From NCBI GenBank assembly GCA_017935345.1, contig JAGBHU010000008.1, positions 1-64,000 of the forward strand: DNA of 64,000 nucleotides, written 5' to 3'. The position numbers were made by a program, and so were the translations under genes. Positions within the stretch are counted from its first letter, which is position 1. Each line of letters begins with the position of its first letter. The notes beneath the pieces were generated by a model that was not told where the DNA came from, made no database searches, and saw only the letters and a program-made list of their open reading frames with translations. Positions 26,862-34,211 of the stretch are shown here, one piece after another. The DNA comes from Coprococcus sp. (lineage in GTDB: Bacteria > Bacillota > Clostridia > Lachnospirales > Lachnospiraceae).

Positions 26862-27779
26862 CTATTTCAGGAAACCGTTTATAATCTGCTCCTCTGCTTC
26901 TGCTTCCGTAAGGCCGAGCGTCATCAGCTTAATAAGCTGTTCCCCGGCAATCTTCCCAATGGCCGCCTCATGTATCAGATTTGCGTCTATATGATTTGCC
27001 GTAAGCTGCGGGCTTGCCGACACACTTGCACCATCCATAATAATCGCATCACATTCACTATGACCCTTACACGCATTGTTTCCGTTTATGACAGAGAAGA
27101 ATTCCTGCTTTGATTGATCTCTGGCAACCGAGCGGGATACAACATTGGCACTGCAATCCATACCGTCCAAATCAACGGAGAAATCCGTCTTGGCATACTG
27201 CTCTCCATGTGTCATAATTTTTTCCTTTATTTCGAGGGAAGCACCGTCTTTCAATACAGCCTTTGTCACTCTGTTCGTAGAATCTATCCCCTTTATCTGG
27301 GTCGTTTCCATCTCCATATAAGCACCTTCGTCAAGATGAATAACCGTTTCAGGATTCATAACACGTCCGCCTGTGCCGTCCCCCTCACCGTAATGCTTTT
27401 CTACATATTTTACCTTCGCATTCTTACCTACATAAAACGTATGTATACCGTCATGCTTTGACGTATCAACACCACAGTTATGAATACCACATCCGGCAAT
27501 AATGACCACATCTGCGTTATCTCCTATATAGAAGTCATTATATACCATTTCCTGTAATCCGCTTTTGCTCAGCAGCACCGGAATATGAACACTCTCGTTC
27601 TTTGTATTCGGTTTAATGATAATATCAATCCCCTGTTTGTCTTCTTTTGTAACGATATCAATATTTGCCGTCGTATTGCGGCTGTCGAGTTCTCCGTTGG
27701 CACGAATATTATACGCACCTTCAGGAACCTCATGTAAACCAGCAATCTGCTGTAATAAACTTTTCTGAATTATATCCAT
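26862..27779 (-). CDS. SufB/SufD-type Fe-S cluster scaffold protein
   Basis: This is a short SufBD-family beta-helix protein (305 residues; E. coli SufB is nearly 500). The conserved end is present: GHSECDAIIMDGASVSASPQL, then ANLIHEAAIGKIAGEQLIKLMTLGLTEAEAEEQII, with the histidine and glutamate that the family uses for cluster assembly. An N-terminal part is missing relative to SufB. It follows sufC by 90 bases with nothing else of the SUF set (no SufS, SufU), so it fits a minimal SUF (SMS-like) two-gene system. Its start region lacks an obvious strong ribosome site. Confidence 0.88.
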   Translation of the reverse strand: MDIIQKSLLQQIAGLHEVPEGAYNIRANGELDSRNTTANIDIVTKEDKQGIDIIIKPNTKNESVHIPVLLSKSGLQEMVYNDFYIGDNADVVIIAGCGIHNCGVDTSKHDGIHTFYVGKNAKVKYVEKHYGEGDGTGGRVMNPETVIHLDEGAYMEMETTQIKGIDSTNRVTKAVLKDGASLEIKEKIMTHGEQYAKTDFSVDLDGMDCSANVVSRSVARDQSKQEFFSVINGNNACKGHSECDAIIMDGASVSASPQLTANHIDANLIHEAAIGKIAGEQLIKLMTLGLTEAEAEEQIINGFLK

Positions 27780-27869
27780 GCTCTGTCCTTCCTATATCAA
27801 AAATACGTCTGTTGCTTTTATAAAAATTTCCGTCTGTCAGTCATTTCATAAATTTCGCTTACCATCAGC

Positions 27870-28601
27870 CTAATGATCAGCAAGTTTCTTTTTAAGCACG
27901 TCGCAACCGCCTGAAGTGCCAAGCAGTTTCGGCATAACCTCTGTTTTTGTACCGACGCTGTCGATATGTCCGTTTGAAATTACCACAATCTTGTCCGCAA
28001 TATTCAAAATACGCTCCTGATGGGAAATAATCACAATCGTTCCATTAATTTCGTCACGCATCTTCTCAAACACCTTGATAAGACTGTTAAAGCTCCACAA
28101 ATCGATTCCTGCCTCCGGCTCGTCAAATAAAGACAGCTTTGTTCCTCTTGCTATAATCATCGCAATTTCGATTCGTTTCAACTCACCACCCGACAGACTG
28201 CTGTTGACCTCACGATTTACATAGTCTTTGGCACATAAACCAACCTCTGACAATATCTCACAAACCTGTGCTACCGTCATGTTTTTTCCGGCTGCAATTC
28301 CGATTAAATCTTTTACCGTAAGCCCTTTAAAATGTACCGGCTGCTGAAATGCAAAGCTGATTCCCTTCTTTGCCCTTTCGGTAATGTTAAGCTCTGTAAC
28401 ATCTTCTCCATCCAGTATGATCTGTCCGCTTGTCGGTGTAATAATACCTGCAATGATTTTGGCAAGCGTTGATTTTCCTCCGCCATTCGGCCCGGTAATT
28501 GCAACAAAATGCTCCTCTATTTTTAAATTTACATCCTTTAGTATCTCTTTTTCTGTTCCGTTTTCCTCTACAACATAAGAGATATTTCTTAATTCAAGCA
28601 T
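27870..28601 (-). CDS. sufC: Fe-S cluster assembly ATPase SufC
   Basis: SufC is an ABC-type ATPase that energises the SufBD scaffold. Walker A (GPNGGGKST near residue 33), the signature LSGGELKRIEIA and Walker B (KLSLFDEPEAGID) are visible. The start at 28601 follows GGAGG 5 bases upstream; an upstream ATG in frame has no such site. The 243 residues are usual. It precedes the scaffold gene, and a promoter lies at 28646-28674. Confidence 0.93.
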   Translation of the reverse strand: MLELRNISYVVEENGTEKEILKDVNLKIEEHFVAITGPNGGGKSTLAKIIAGIITPTSGQIILDGEDVTELNITERAKKGISFAFQQPVHFKGLTVKDLIGIAAGKNMTVAQVCEILSEVGLCAKDYVNREVNSSLSGGELKRIEIAMIIARGTKLSLFDEPEAGIDLWSFNSLIKVFEKMRDEINGTIVIISHQERILNIADKIVVISNGHIDSVGTKTEVMPKLLGTSGGCDVLKKKLADH

Positions 28602-28645
28602 AAATTCCTCCATATCGTTCATGTATGTATATAAAGTGCAGATAT

Positions 28646-28674
28646 ATTATATAGTATTATACGGATTTGTCCAA
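28646..28674 (-). promoter_or_regulatory. Promoter of sufCB
   Basis: TTGGAC (28674-28669), 17 bases, TATAAT (28651-28646) on the minus strand. Fe-S regulators of the IscR/Rrf2 type often act on such promoters, but I see no clear site. Confidence 0.65.
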
Positions 28675-28743
28675 CACTATAAACAAACTTTTCTGCAAAT
28701 TGCAATGCTATTTTTATCAGTAACAGCTTATCGAAAAATTCTA

Positions 28744-29385
28744 TTAAAATCCCAAATCCTCATTTACAAGTATGACTTTTATTCTGCCCTTGTGCTTGCT
28801 GTACCTTGTAGTAAGGAACTGACAGCATATGGTATCAGGAGATTTACAATCCGCACATACGCCTGTTTTGCTGCAAGGAGTTTCAAGTCCGAACCGCTGT
28901 GCATTGACAGGCGCTGCTTCATTTCTCGCCCTGCTGAAAGCAGCCGCTTCATCTCTTACGATTTTATTCATTCCGCATATCACGATAACATGAGACGGGC
29001 CAAATACGATTGCCGCCACTCTGTTTCCGTTTCCATCTATATTTACCATAACGCCATCTTCCGTCATGGCATTACAGCCTGTAATGAAATAATCCGCAAA
29101 AAACATCTCTCTGGACAGTTTATTCTTCTCCTCAGGTGTCTTTGCCGTATCGCGGTTTATTTCCTTATAATTTCCTTCTATCACAGCATCAATCAGACCA
29201 ATATCCTTTGCAGTCATGGAGCCGCCCCAGCCTACGGAGCTGCCCTCCGGCATAAGGCTTAATGCAAGCTCCTTCGCTTCTTCTTTTGTATGAACATAAA
29301 AGCCTTCCATATTTCTTGACGCAAGTCCTTTTATAACTCTTTCTGCAAGCATATCATTTCTCATATTTCTAAATTTATCCATCAT
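28744..29385 (-). CDS. LUD-domain protein, lactate-utilisation LutC-like
   Basis: The 213-residue protein has the LUD-domain features: GSSVGWGGSMTAKDIGLID near 47, the MFFADYFITGCNAMTEDGVMVNIDGNGNRVAAIVFGP run near 96-134, and a C-terminal CSKTGVCADCKSPDTICC with four to five cysteines. LutC-family proteins act with iron-sulfur partners in lactate oxidation. No lutA or lutB lies beside it, so it may be a stand-alone relative. The role is inferred. Confidence 0.8.
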   Translation of the reverse strand: MMDKFRNMRNDMLAERVIKGLASRNMEGFYVHTKEEAKELALSLMPEGSSVGWGGSMTAKDIGLIDAVIEGNYKEINRDTAKTPEEKNKLSREMFFADYFITGCNAMTEDGVMVNIDGNGNRVAAIVFGPSHVIVICGMNKIVRDEAAAFSRARNEAAPVNAQRFGLETPCSKTGVCADCKSPDTICCQFLTTRYSKHKGRIKVILVNEDLGF

Positions 29386-29468
29386 ACATCCCCCTGTATC
29401 AGCATTTTATCCCAACAATTATATCACTAAAAATAAATCTAATCCATAACTGAATGAAATCACATAAA

Positions 29469-29496
29469 AGATTCTTGTCTAACAGATCAAGAATCT
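29469..29496 (-). terminator. Possible terminator, upstream flank of the LUD gene
   Basis: A 9-bp stem (AGATTCTTG / CAAGAATCT) with a 10-base loop lies in the 231-base gap 29386-29616. T-runs follow on both strands (TTTTATG on minus, ATTTTTTCC on plus). It probably ends the flavin reductase transcript. Confidence 0.55.
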
Positions 29497-29523
29497 GTCT
29501 ATTTTTTCCTTTTTTAACATGAA

Positions 29524-29580
29524 AAGACCTCATTAATATCAATTTGAAGATATCATCTTCCAACTCATACTAAGAAGGTC
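29524..29580. other. Structured inverted repeat in the 29.4-29.6 kb gap
   Basis: AAGACCT at 29524 and AGGTCTT at about 29574 form a long inverted repeat, with a second internal palindrome (TTGAAGATATCATCTTCCAA). I see no gene here. It may be an element left by rearrangement, or a regulatory hairpin. Confidence 0.4.
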
Positions 29581-29616
29581 TTATAAAAATATCAGACATA
29601 ATATATAGTGGTGCTC

Positions 29617-29802
29617 TCAAGTGTTAAAATATTCACAAAACAACCGGCGCACCATAAGTAAATCGGGTAAGAGACTGTATCTTCTGGCAAGCTGTCCGGC
29701 CTTCAGAACCTTATCCGTCTTTTCCTGTTCAATAGGGCGGTCAGAGAAAGACCGGATGGAATAACGTTCTGCCGCAAGTTCCCCAAAAACCATTCTTATC
29801 AT
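29617..29802 (-). pseudogene. Deleted, frameshifted nitroreductase
   Basis: The frame starts at ATG 29802, overlapping the flavin reductase stop (ATGA), and reads MIRMVFGELAAERYSIRSFSDRPIEQEKTDKVLKAGQLA, the N-terminus of a nitroreductase. Then it diverges to RRYSLLPDLLMVRRLFCEYFNT and stops. In the next frame the same bases read QKIQSLTRFTYGAPVVL and stop, which matches the later part of the family (after a gap of about 30 residues). So an internal deletion has shifted the frame and the C-terminal half is lost. Confidence 0.8.
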
Positions 29803-30305
29803 TCCCCTTGTCTTGCAGGGGCAACCTTTGCATATCCGTTCCATGCGAACAGAGCTTCTTCGGACTCATTTCCATAAACCTTTTCCACATCACAAATATA
29901 CAGATAATGGTCGCCTACCTCATGATATTCTTTCAGACTGCACTGAATCGCCACACGGCTATGAGTGGGAATCTTGATCGTACTTCCTTCAAGCTCCATC
30001 AGTTCAATCCCCAATTGGGATGCCTTATCGGTATTACGCCCAGTGGCACTTCCGCACCCCATCACGGCCTCTGCAATCTTCGTACCGGGAATGGTAAGAA
30101 TTACTTTTCCGTTGCTTCTCACCATCTCTCCACTATACGAGGTCTTTGCCATCGCATAGGCAATCATGCTCGGATTGAAGGAAAGGTAGGTCCACCAAGA
30201 AACGGTAGCGAGGTTGGTGCCGCCATCCGGTCTCTGCGTACACACAAGCGTAACCGGATTAGGAGAGGTCAGTTTTGATGCCTGCGGTAAATTGATTTTC
30301 TTCAT
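29799..30305 (-). CDS. Flavin reductase-family protein (FMN-binding)
   Basis: The 168-residue protein matches the flavin reductase-like split-barrel family: SPNPVTLVCTQRPDGGTNLATVSWWTYLSFNPSMIAYAM near residues 13-52, then TSYSGEMVRSNGKVILTIPGT near 56-76. These enzymes bind FMN and supply reduced flavin or act as oxidoreductases. It is the middle gene of three flavoprotein genes divergent from an HxlR regulator, the last of which is broken. Confidence 0.85.
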   Translation of the reverse strand: MKKINLPQASKLTSPNPVTLVCTQRPDGGTNLATVSWWTYLSFNPSMIAYAMAKTSYSGEMVRSNGKVILTIPGTKIAEAVMGCGSATGRNTDKASQLGIELMELEGSTIKIPTHSRVAIQCSLKEYHEVGDHYLYICDVEKVYGNESEEALFAWNGYAKVAPARQGE

Positions 30306-30328
30306 TGTTTTGGGCTCCTTTCTATGTT

Positions 30329-30880
30329 TTATTGAATTGACTTCCCGAGTTCAAAAGCTTTCTGAATTTCGGCCTTCCCTTTAATATCACCTACATTCAT
30401 ATTGCCTCCTGCAAGAACATGACCGAGATTTTTCCAGCGCAGATGCTCCATCAGATGATCGTAATACAGGAGGACATCTTCAAAACCATGTCCTTCTGCT
30501 GCCATCAAAAGAGCGGATGCCTTTCCGTGTCCACGAAGCAGATTTTCACCGTCTTCCTCCAGTGCAAACAAACGATCCACAGTAGTACGGAGTTGACCGC
30601 TCAGGTTCCAGTAATACAAAGGCGATGCCAAAACGATAACATCGGCGTCTCTTACTGCCGGGTAAATCTGTACCATATCGTCCTTTTGGACGCAGGGACA
30701 TTCTCTGCTGCTCTTGCCGCCGAAGCAACCCTTACAGCCGTGGATATTCATACTGTCAAGATGAAAAGCGGCGACCTCGTTTCCAGCCTGTTCTGCTCCT
30801 TCGGTAAATGCTTTGACAAGTTCGGATGTGTTTCCGCTTTTTCGTGGACTGCCGTTCAGTATCACAATTTTTTTGCCCAT
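30329..30880 (-). CDS. NADPH-dependent FMN reductase / flavodoxin-fold protein
   Basis: The 183-residue protein has a flavodoxin-fold start KKIVILNGSPRKSGNTSELVKAF, the FMN phosphate loop, and ASPLYYWNLSGQLRTTVDRLFA near 85-106. Cysteines at GCKGCFGGKSSRECPCVQ (about 48-66) resemble iron-sulfur flavoprotein spacing. I chose the ATG at 30880 (AAGGGAG 8 bases upstream) over one 18 bases earlier. It is first in the run divergent from the HxlR gene. Confidence 0.88.
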   Translation of the reverse strand: MGKKIVILNGSPRKSGNTSELVKAFTEGAEQAGNEVAAFHLDSMNIHGCKGCFGGKSSRECPCVQKDDMVQIYPAVRDADVIVLASPLYYWNLSGQLRTTVDRLFALEEDGENLLRGHGKASALLMAAEGHGFEDVLLYYDHLMEHLRWKNLGHVLAGGNMNVGDIKGKAEIQKAFELGKSIQ

Positions 30881-30904
30881 TGTCTTATCTCCCTTCATAG
30901 CATA

Positions 30905-30965
30905 TTGACTTTCTCAAGTCTCTGTACTATAACTATAATTAGTGTAATCAACAAAAACAAGTACG
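30905..30965. promoter_or_regulatory. Divergent promoter region, candidate HxlR operator
   Basis: The A+T-rich gap between the divergent genes holds CTATAACTATAATTAGTG, with an ACTA...TAGT near-palindrome. HxlR regulators bind such symmetric sites next to their own genes. I cannot fix a unique promoter by eye. Confidence 0.4.
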
Positions 30966-30999
30966 CACATTTAAGATATATACTATCTCGGAGGAAAGT

Positions 31000-31335
31000 A
31001 TGATGAGCAAGGAATGCATCGCAAACTGCAAATTGGAGGATACGGGTTTTAACTATACCATGTCGCTCATTCAGGGCAAATACAAAATGCTTATCCTTTA
31101 CACTCTAATGGAGTTTCACGTCGTGCGTTTTAATGAAATGCAGAAATATATCGGCGGCATCACCTTCAAAACGCTGAGTTCCACCTTGAAGCAGCTTGAA
31201 GCGGACGGACTTGTGAACAGGAAAGAATATCCGCAAATCCCGCCGAAAGTGGAATATAGTCTAACGGAACGGGGAAAATCCCTTATTCCCATTTTGGATC
31301 AGATGTGTGATTGGGGCTATAAGAACCGTCAATAA
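31000..31335 (+). CDS. HxlR-family transcriptional regulator
   Basis: The 111-residue protein carries a winged helix: MSLIQGKYKMLILYTLMEF, VRFNEMQKYIGGITFKTLSSTLKQLEADGLVNRKEYPQIPPKVEYSLTERGKSLIPIL. This is the HxlR signature (recognition helix, then wing). It has Cys residues near the N-terminus (MSKECIANCKLED), as in redox-sensing HxlR proteins such as HypR or YodB. It is divergent from the flavoprotein genes, so it probably senses electrophiles or quinones and controls them; that is inference. Confidence 0.9.
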   Translation: MMSKECIANCKLEDTGFNYTMSLIQGKYKMLILYTLMEFHVVRFNEMQKYIGGITFKTLSSTLKQLEADGLVNRKEYPQIPPKVEYSLTERGKSLIPILDQMCDWGYKNRQ

Positions 31336-31577
31336 GCATGGTGCTTCGGATATCGTTCATTTTCTGCACCCACTATTTTTCTACTCATTGAAATACCTCT
31401 TAAATATTCTCCTGATTTACGGTATAACCGTTTTTCTCTATACCTCAAGATAACATATTTAATCCGTCCTTCAAACATCAGGCGGTTTCTTTTTGCCAAC
31501 CTGTGGTTGCGTTTGTTCATAAATGTTCGAATGAATCAGCTTCTTATCGTTCTATATATCTCTAAATGCATTCCCTG

Positions 31578-32360
31578 TTACAGTACCATTTCATATAATA
31601 TACCATAAAGCTCTCTCACATAGTAGGTTGGAAGCAGCCACCATGCGGTCTGTCCTGATATGGCATAGCTTACCATATCCAGCTTCTCTGCTACCTTACC
31701 TGCCCTGTATTCGTGAAACTCATTTGTAACGATTGCAATGTCACAAGGCAGTTTTTCCTTTTGAATAATCTCCTGTGCATATTCAATGTTCTCTCTTGTA
31801 GAAGTCGATTGATCTTCAATATAAAGCCTGTCCGACTCTATGCCCTTATCCACAAGATAATTGTACATACACTCCGCTTCCGTCATAATCTCATCCGCGC
31901 CTTGTCCTCCGCATAATATACATGGTGCATCCGGATGTTCCACCAGATAATCATATGCGGCATCCAGTCTTTCTCTTAACATCAGACTTGGCTTTCCGCT
32001 TGGCAATACGGCACAGCCAAGCACAACCACCGTAACCTCATTTTGTGGTTTTGACCTTATTGCAGAAAGCATCAGATGTGTCAGTATGATTGCAAGTACA
32101 AGGATTCCGGCAAGGCAGGCCATTACAAATGACAAAATCACCTTGCCAATCGTTTTCTTCCACAGCCTTGATATCCACCTGTCAACAATCGGTTTCATTA
32201 TGCCATAAAACATAAGAAACCCAAACAATACAATACCTGTAACCGTTCCTATATTCACATTTCCCCTGACAGTAAGTGGGAAAATGTAGAAAAATAATCC
32301 TACAATTCCAAGGATAATGAACAGGATACTGAAAATCCATGATTTTACCGTTCTTTTCAT
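31578..32360 (-). CDS. YdcF/SanA-family membrane protein (DUF218)
   Basis: The 260-residue protein has membrane segments at about 10-30, 38-56 and 76-95, then a DUF218 domain from about 105: VTVVVLGCAVLPSGKPSLMLRERLDAAYDYL, CILCGGQGADEIMTEAECMYNYLVDKGI and EDQSTSTRENIEYAQEII. YdcF-type proteins are tied to cell envelope integrity and peptidoglycan, with uncertain chemistry. It stands alone between the HxlR gene and thiC. The 242 bases after it (31336-31577) show only an unconvincing basic open frame. Confidence 0.88.
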   Translation of the reverse strand: MKRTVKSWIFSILFIILGIVGLFFYIFPLTVRGNVNIGTVTGIVLFGFLMFYGIMKPIVDRWISRLWKKTIGKVILSFVMACLAGILVLAIILTHLMLSAIRSKPQNEVTVVVLGCAVLPSGKPSLMLRERLDAAYDYLVEHPDAPCILCGGQGADEIMTEAECMYNYLVDKGIESDRLYIEDQSTSTRENIEYAQEIIQKEKLPCDIAIVTNEFHEYRAGKVAEKLDMVSYAISGQTAWWLLPTYYVRELYGILYEMVL

Positions 32361-32530
32361 AACAACAAATGCCCTGCCTTTCTAAATTTATCTAAAAATC
32401 TCTTTGTATTTCTGCTTCAGAAATCGTCTCTCATCTGAATTTTACAACAAATTACGACATTTTTCCTCATTTGCCATAAATTTTAGCATACCCATTTTTT
32501 AGTATCAACAAAACACTTCTTAAATATGTA

Positions 32531-32559
32531 TTGAACATTAACGGGTGTCGCTATATAAT
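32531..32559 (+). promoter_or_regulatory. Promoter feeding directly into a terminator
   Basis: TTGAAC (32531-32536), 17 bases and TATAAT (32554-32559) are near consensus. The expected start (about 32566) is the first base of a terminator hairpin, so the transcript would be only about 27 bases unless it reads through to thiC. Confidence 0.65.
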
Positions 32560-32565
32560 AAATAT

Positions 32566-32592
32566 CAGAGGTGTCTTTGCACCTCTGTTTTT
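32566..32592 (+). terminator. Hairpin terminator upstream of thiC
   Basis: An 8-bp stem (CAGAGGTG / CACCTCTG), 6-base loop, followed by TTTTT. No plus-strand gene ends here; the only upstream plus-strand gene ends at 31335 with a minus-strand gene between. It lies between two plus-strand promoters. Confidence 0.85.
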
Positions 32593-32618
32593 CATTGTGC
32601 TCTTTTGTATGCTATAAT
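32590..32618 (+). promoter_or_regulatory. Promoter of thiC
   Basis: TTTCAT, 17 bases, then TATAAT (32613-32618) with an extended TGC. The leader would be about 105 bases. Confidence 0.65.
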
Positions 32619-32630
32619 GAAACCAATACA

Positions 32631-32663
32631 AGTGGCTGATTGGGAGCACCACCTTCCGCCACT
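32631..32663 (+). promoter_or_regulatory. Hairpin in the thiC 5' leader
   Basis: AGTGGC (32631-32636) pairs with GCCACT (32658-32663), and GGGA with TTCC inside, leaving a 5-base bulge. It does not match the TPP riboswitch consensus known for most bacterial thiC leaders. Its purpose is unknown. The rest of the 371-base gap 32361-32731 is A+T-rich without a gene. Confidence 0.5.
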
Positions 32664-32731
32664 ATAAATAACACTGATGTTGAAATCGTATGTGACACAA
32701 ATCACAATATGGAATTGGAGGTACTCAAATC

Positions 32732-34042
32732 ATGAGAAATTACACGACACAGATGGACGCAGCCAGAAAAAACATTGTAACACCTGAAATGGAAATCGTT
32801 GCCCAAAAGGAAAATATGGCTGTGGAGGCGCTCATAAAGCTGGTTGCGGAGGGAAAAGTAGCAATATGCGCAAACAAAAAGCATACCTGTATCAACCCTG
32901 AAGGTGTGGGAAGCATGCTTAGAACAAAAATCAATGTAAATCTGGGAATATCCAGAGACTGTAAAGACTATGATATAGAAATGCAAAAGGTTATGAGTGC
33001 CGTAGAGCTTGGTGCCGAGGCCATTATGGATTTGTCCAGTCACGGAAACACACAACCATTCAGACAGAAGCTGACAAGTGAATGTCCTGCCATGATTGGA
33101 ACCGTTCCGATTTATGACAGCGTCATCCATTATCAGCGTGACCTTGCAACCCTTACCGCAAAGGATTTTATAGATGTGGTAAGACTTCATGCCGAAGACG
33201 GCGTAGACTTTGTAACGCTTCACTGTGGCATTACAAAGAAGACCATTGAGCAGATTAAAAAGCATAAACGTAAAATGAATATTGTCAGTCGTGGCGGAAG
33301 CCTTGTATTTGCATGGATGAGTATGACAGGAAACGAAAATCCATTCTACGAATATTTTGACGAAATACTCGATATCTGTGAAGAATATGACGTAACCGTT
33401 TCACTGGGTGATGCCTGTAGACCGGGCTGTCTTGCTGATGCTACCGACGTGTGCCAGATTGAAGAACTGGTACGACTCGGTGAACTGACAAAGCGTGCCT
33501 TGGCGCACAATGTTCAGGTTATGGTTGAAGGTCCGGGACACGTACCGCTGAATCAGATAGCAGCAAATATGGAGGTACAGAAGACACTCTGCATGGGCGC
33601 ACCATTTTATGTTCTCGGCCCTCTCGTAACGGATATCGCTCCCGGCTATGACCACATTACCAGTGCCATAGGCGGTGCCGTTGCCGCAATGAACGGAGCT
33701 GCATTCCTTTGTTATGTAACACCTGCCGAGCATTTGGCACTTCCAAATGTTGAGGATGTCAAACAGGGAATTATTGCATCCAAAATAGCTGCCCACGCCG
33801 CCGATATTGCAAAAGGAATTCCTCATGCAAGAGATATTGATGATAAAATGGCTGATGCCAGACGTACACTTGACTGGGACGCACAATTTGCCTGTGCTCT
33901 TGACCCGGAGACGGCTAAGGCAATCCGTGACAGCAGAAGTCCTGAGGATGACCATAATGATACTTGCAGCATGTGCGGAAAATTCTGTGCCGTAAGAAGC
34001 ATGAACAAGGCTCTGAACGGAGAATACATTGATATATTGTAA
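32732..34042 (+). CDS. thiC: Phosphomethylpyrimidine synthase ThiC
   Basis: ThiC is a radical-SAM enzyme that converts aminoimidazole ribotide to the hydroxymethylpyrimidine of thiamine. The 436-residue protein is a short form lacking the N-terminal domain of the E. coli enzyme. It has [39 protein letters not shown] and [10 protein letters not shown]. The C-terminal Fe-S cluster site is CSMCGKFC (C-x2-C-x3-C). The start follows GGAGG. No other thi gene is adjacent. Confidence 0.95.
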   Translation: MRNYTTQMDAARKNIVTPEMEIVAQKENMAVEALIKLVAEGKVAICANKKHTCINPEGVGSMLRTKINVNLGISRDCKDYDIEMQKVMSAVELGAEAIMDLSSHGNTQPFRQKLTSECPAMIGTVPIYDSVIHYQRDLATLTAKDFIDVVRLHAEDGVDFVTLHCGITKKTIEQIKKHKRKMNIVSRGGSLVFAWMSMTGNENPFYEYFDEILDICEEYDVTVSLGDACRPGCLADATDVCQIEELVRLGELTKRALAHNVQVMVEGPGHVPLNQIAANMEVQKTLCMGAPFYVLGPLVTDIAPGYDHITSAIGGAVAAMNGAAFLCYVTPAEHLALPNVEDVKQGIIASKIAAHAADIAKGIPHARDIDDKMADARRTLDWDAQFACALDPETAKAIRDSRSPEDDHNDTCSMCGKFCAVRSMNKALNGEYIDIL

Positions 34043-34172
34043 GCCGCCCACAGACAATATATCGATATTATAAAGATGTACGGCTAAAAAGCAGGCAGAA
34101 CGGGAACTATAAAAACCTCATGAAAAAGAATGACGGCTGATGATGATATACATACAGCAAAATGCAGTAAAT

Positions 34173-34209
34173 GAAAACAACCTCCGGCAATCAGTCGGAG
34201 GTTGTTTTC
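34173..34209. terminator. Bidirectional terminator between thiC and the MATE gene
   Basis: A perfect 14-bp inverted repeat (GAAAACAACCTCCG / CGGAGGTTGTTTTC) with a 9-base loop. The T-rich arm serves thiC on the plus strand and the MATE gene, which ends at 34212, on the minus strand. Confidence 0.8.
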
Positions 34210-34211
34210 AT

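Noticed and set aside
26862-28601. Complete SUF operon.
   Set aside because: Only SufC and one SufBD protein are here; transketolase and LUD genes flank them.
31329-31520. 63-residue basic open frame on the minus strand (MNKRNHRLAKRNRLMF...).
   Set aside because: It overlaps the HxlR 3' end, has no ribosome site and no recognised family. It is probably non-coding.
32624-32731. TPP riboswitch upstream of thiC.
   Set aside because: The conserved cores are not present; only a simple hairpin is seen.
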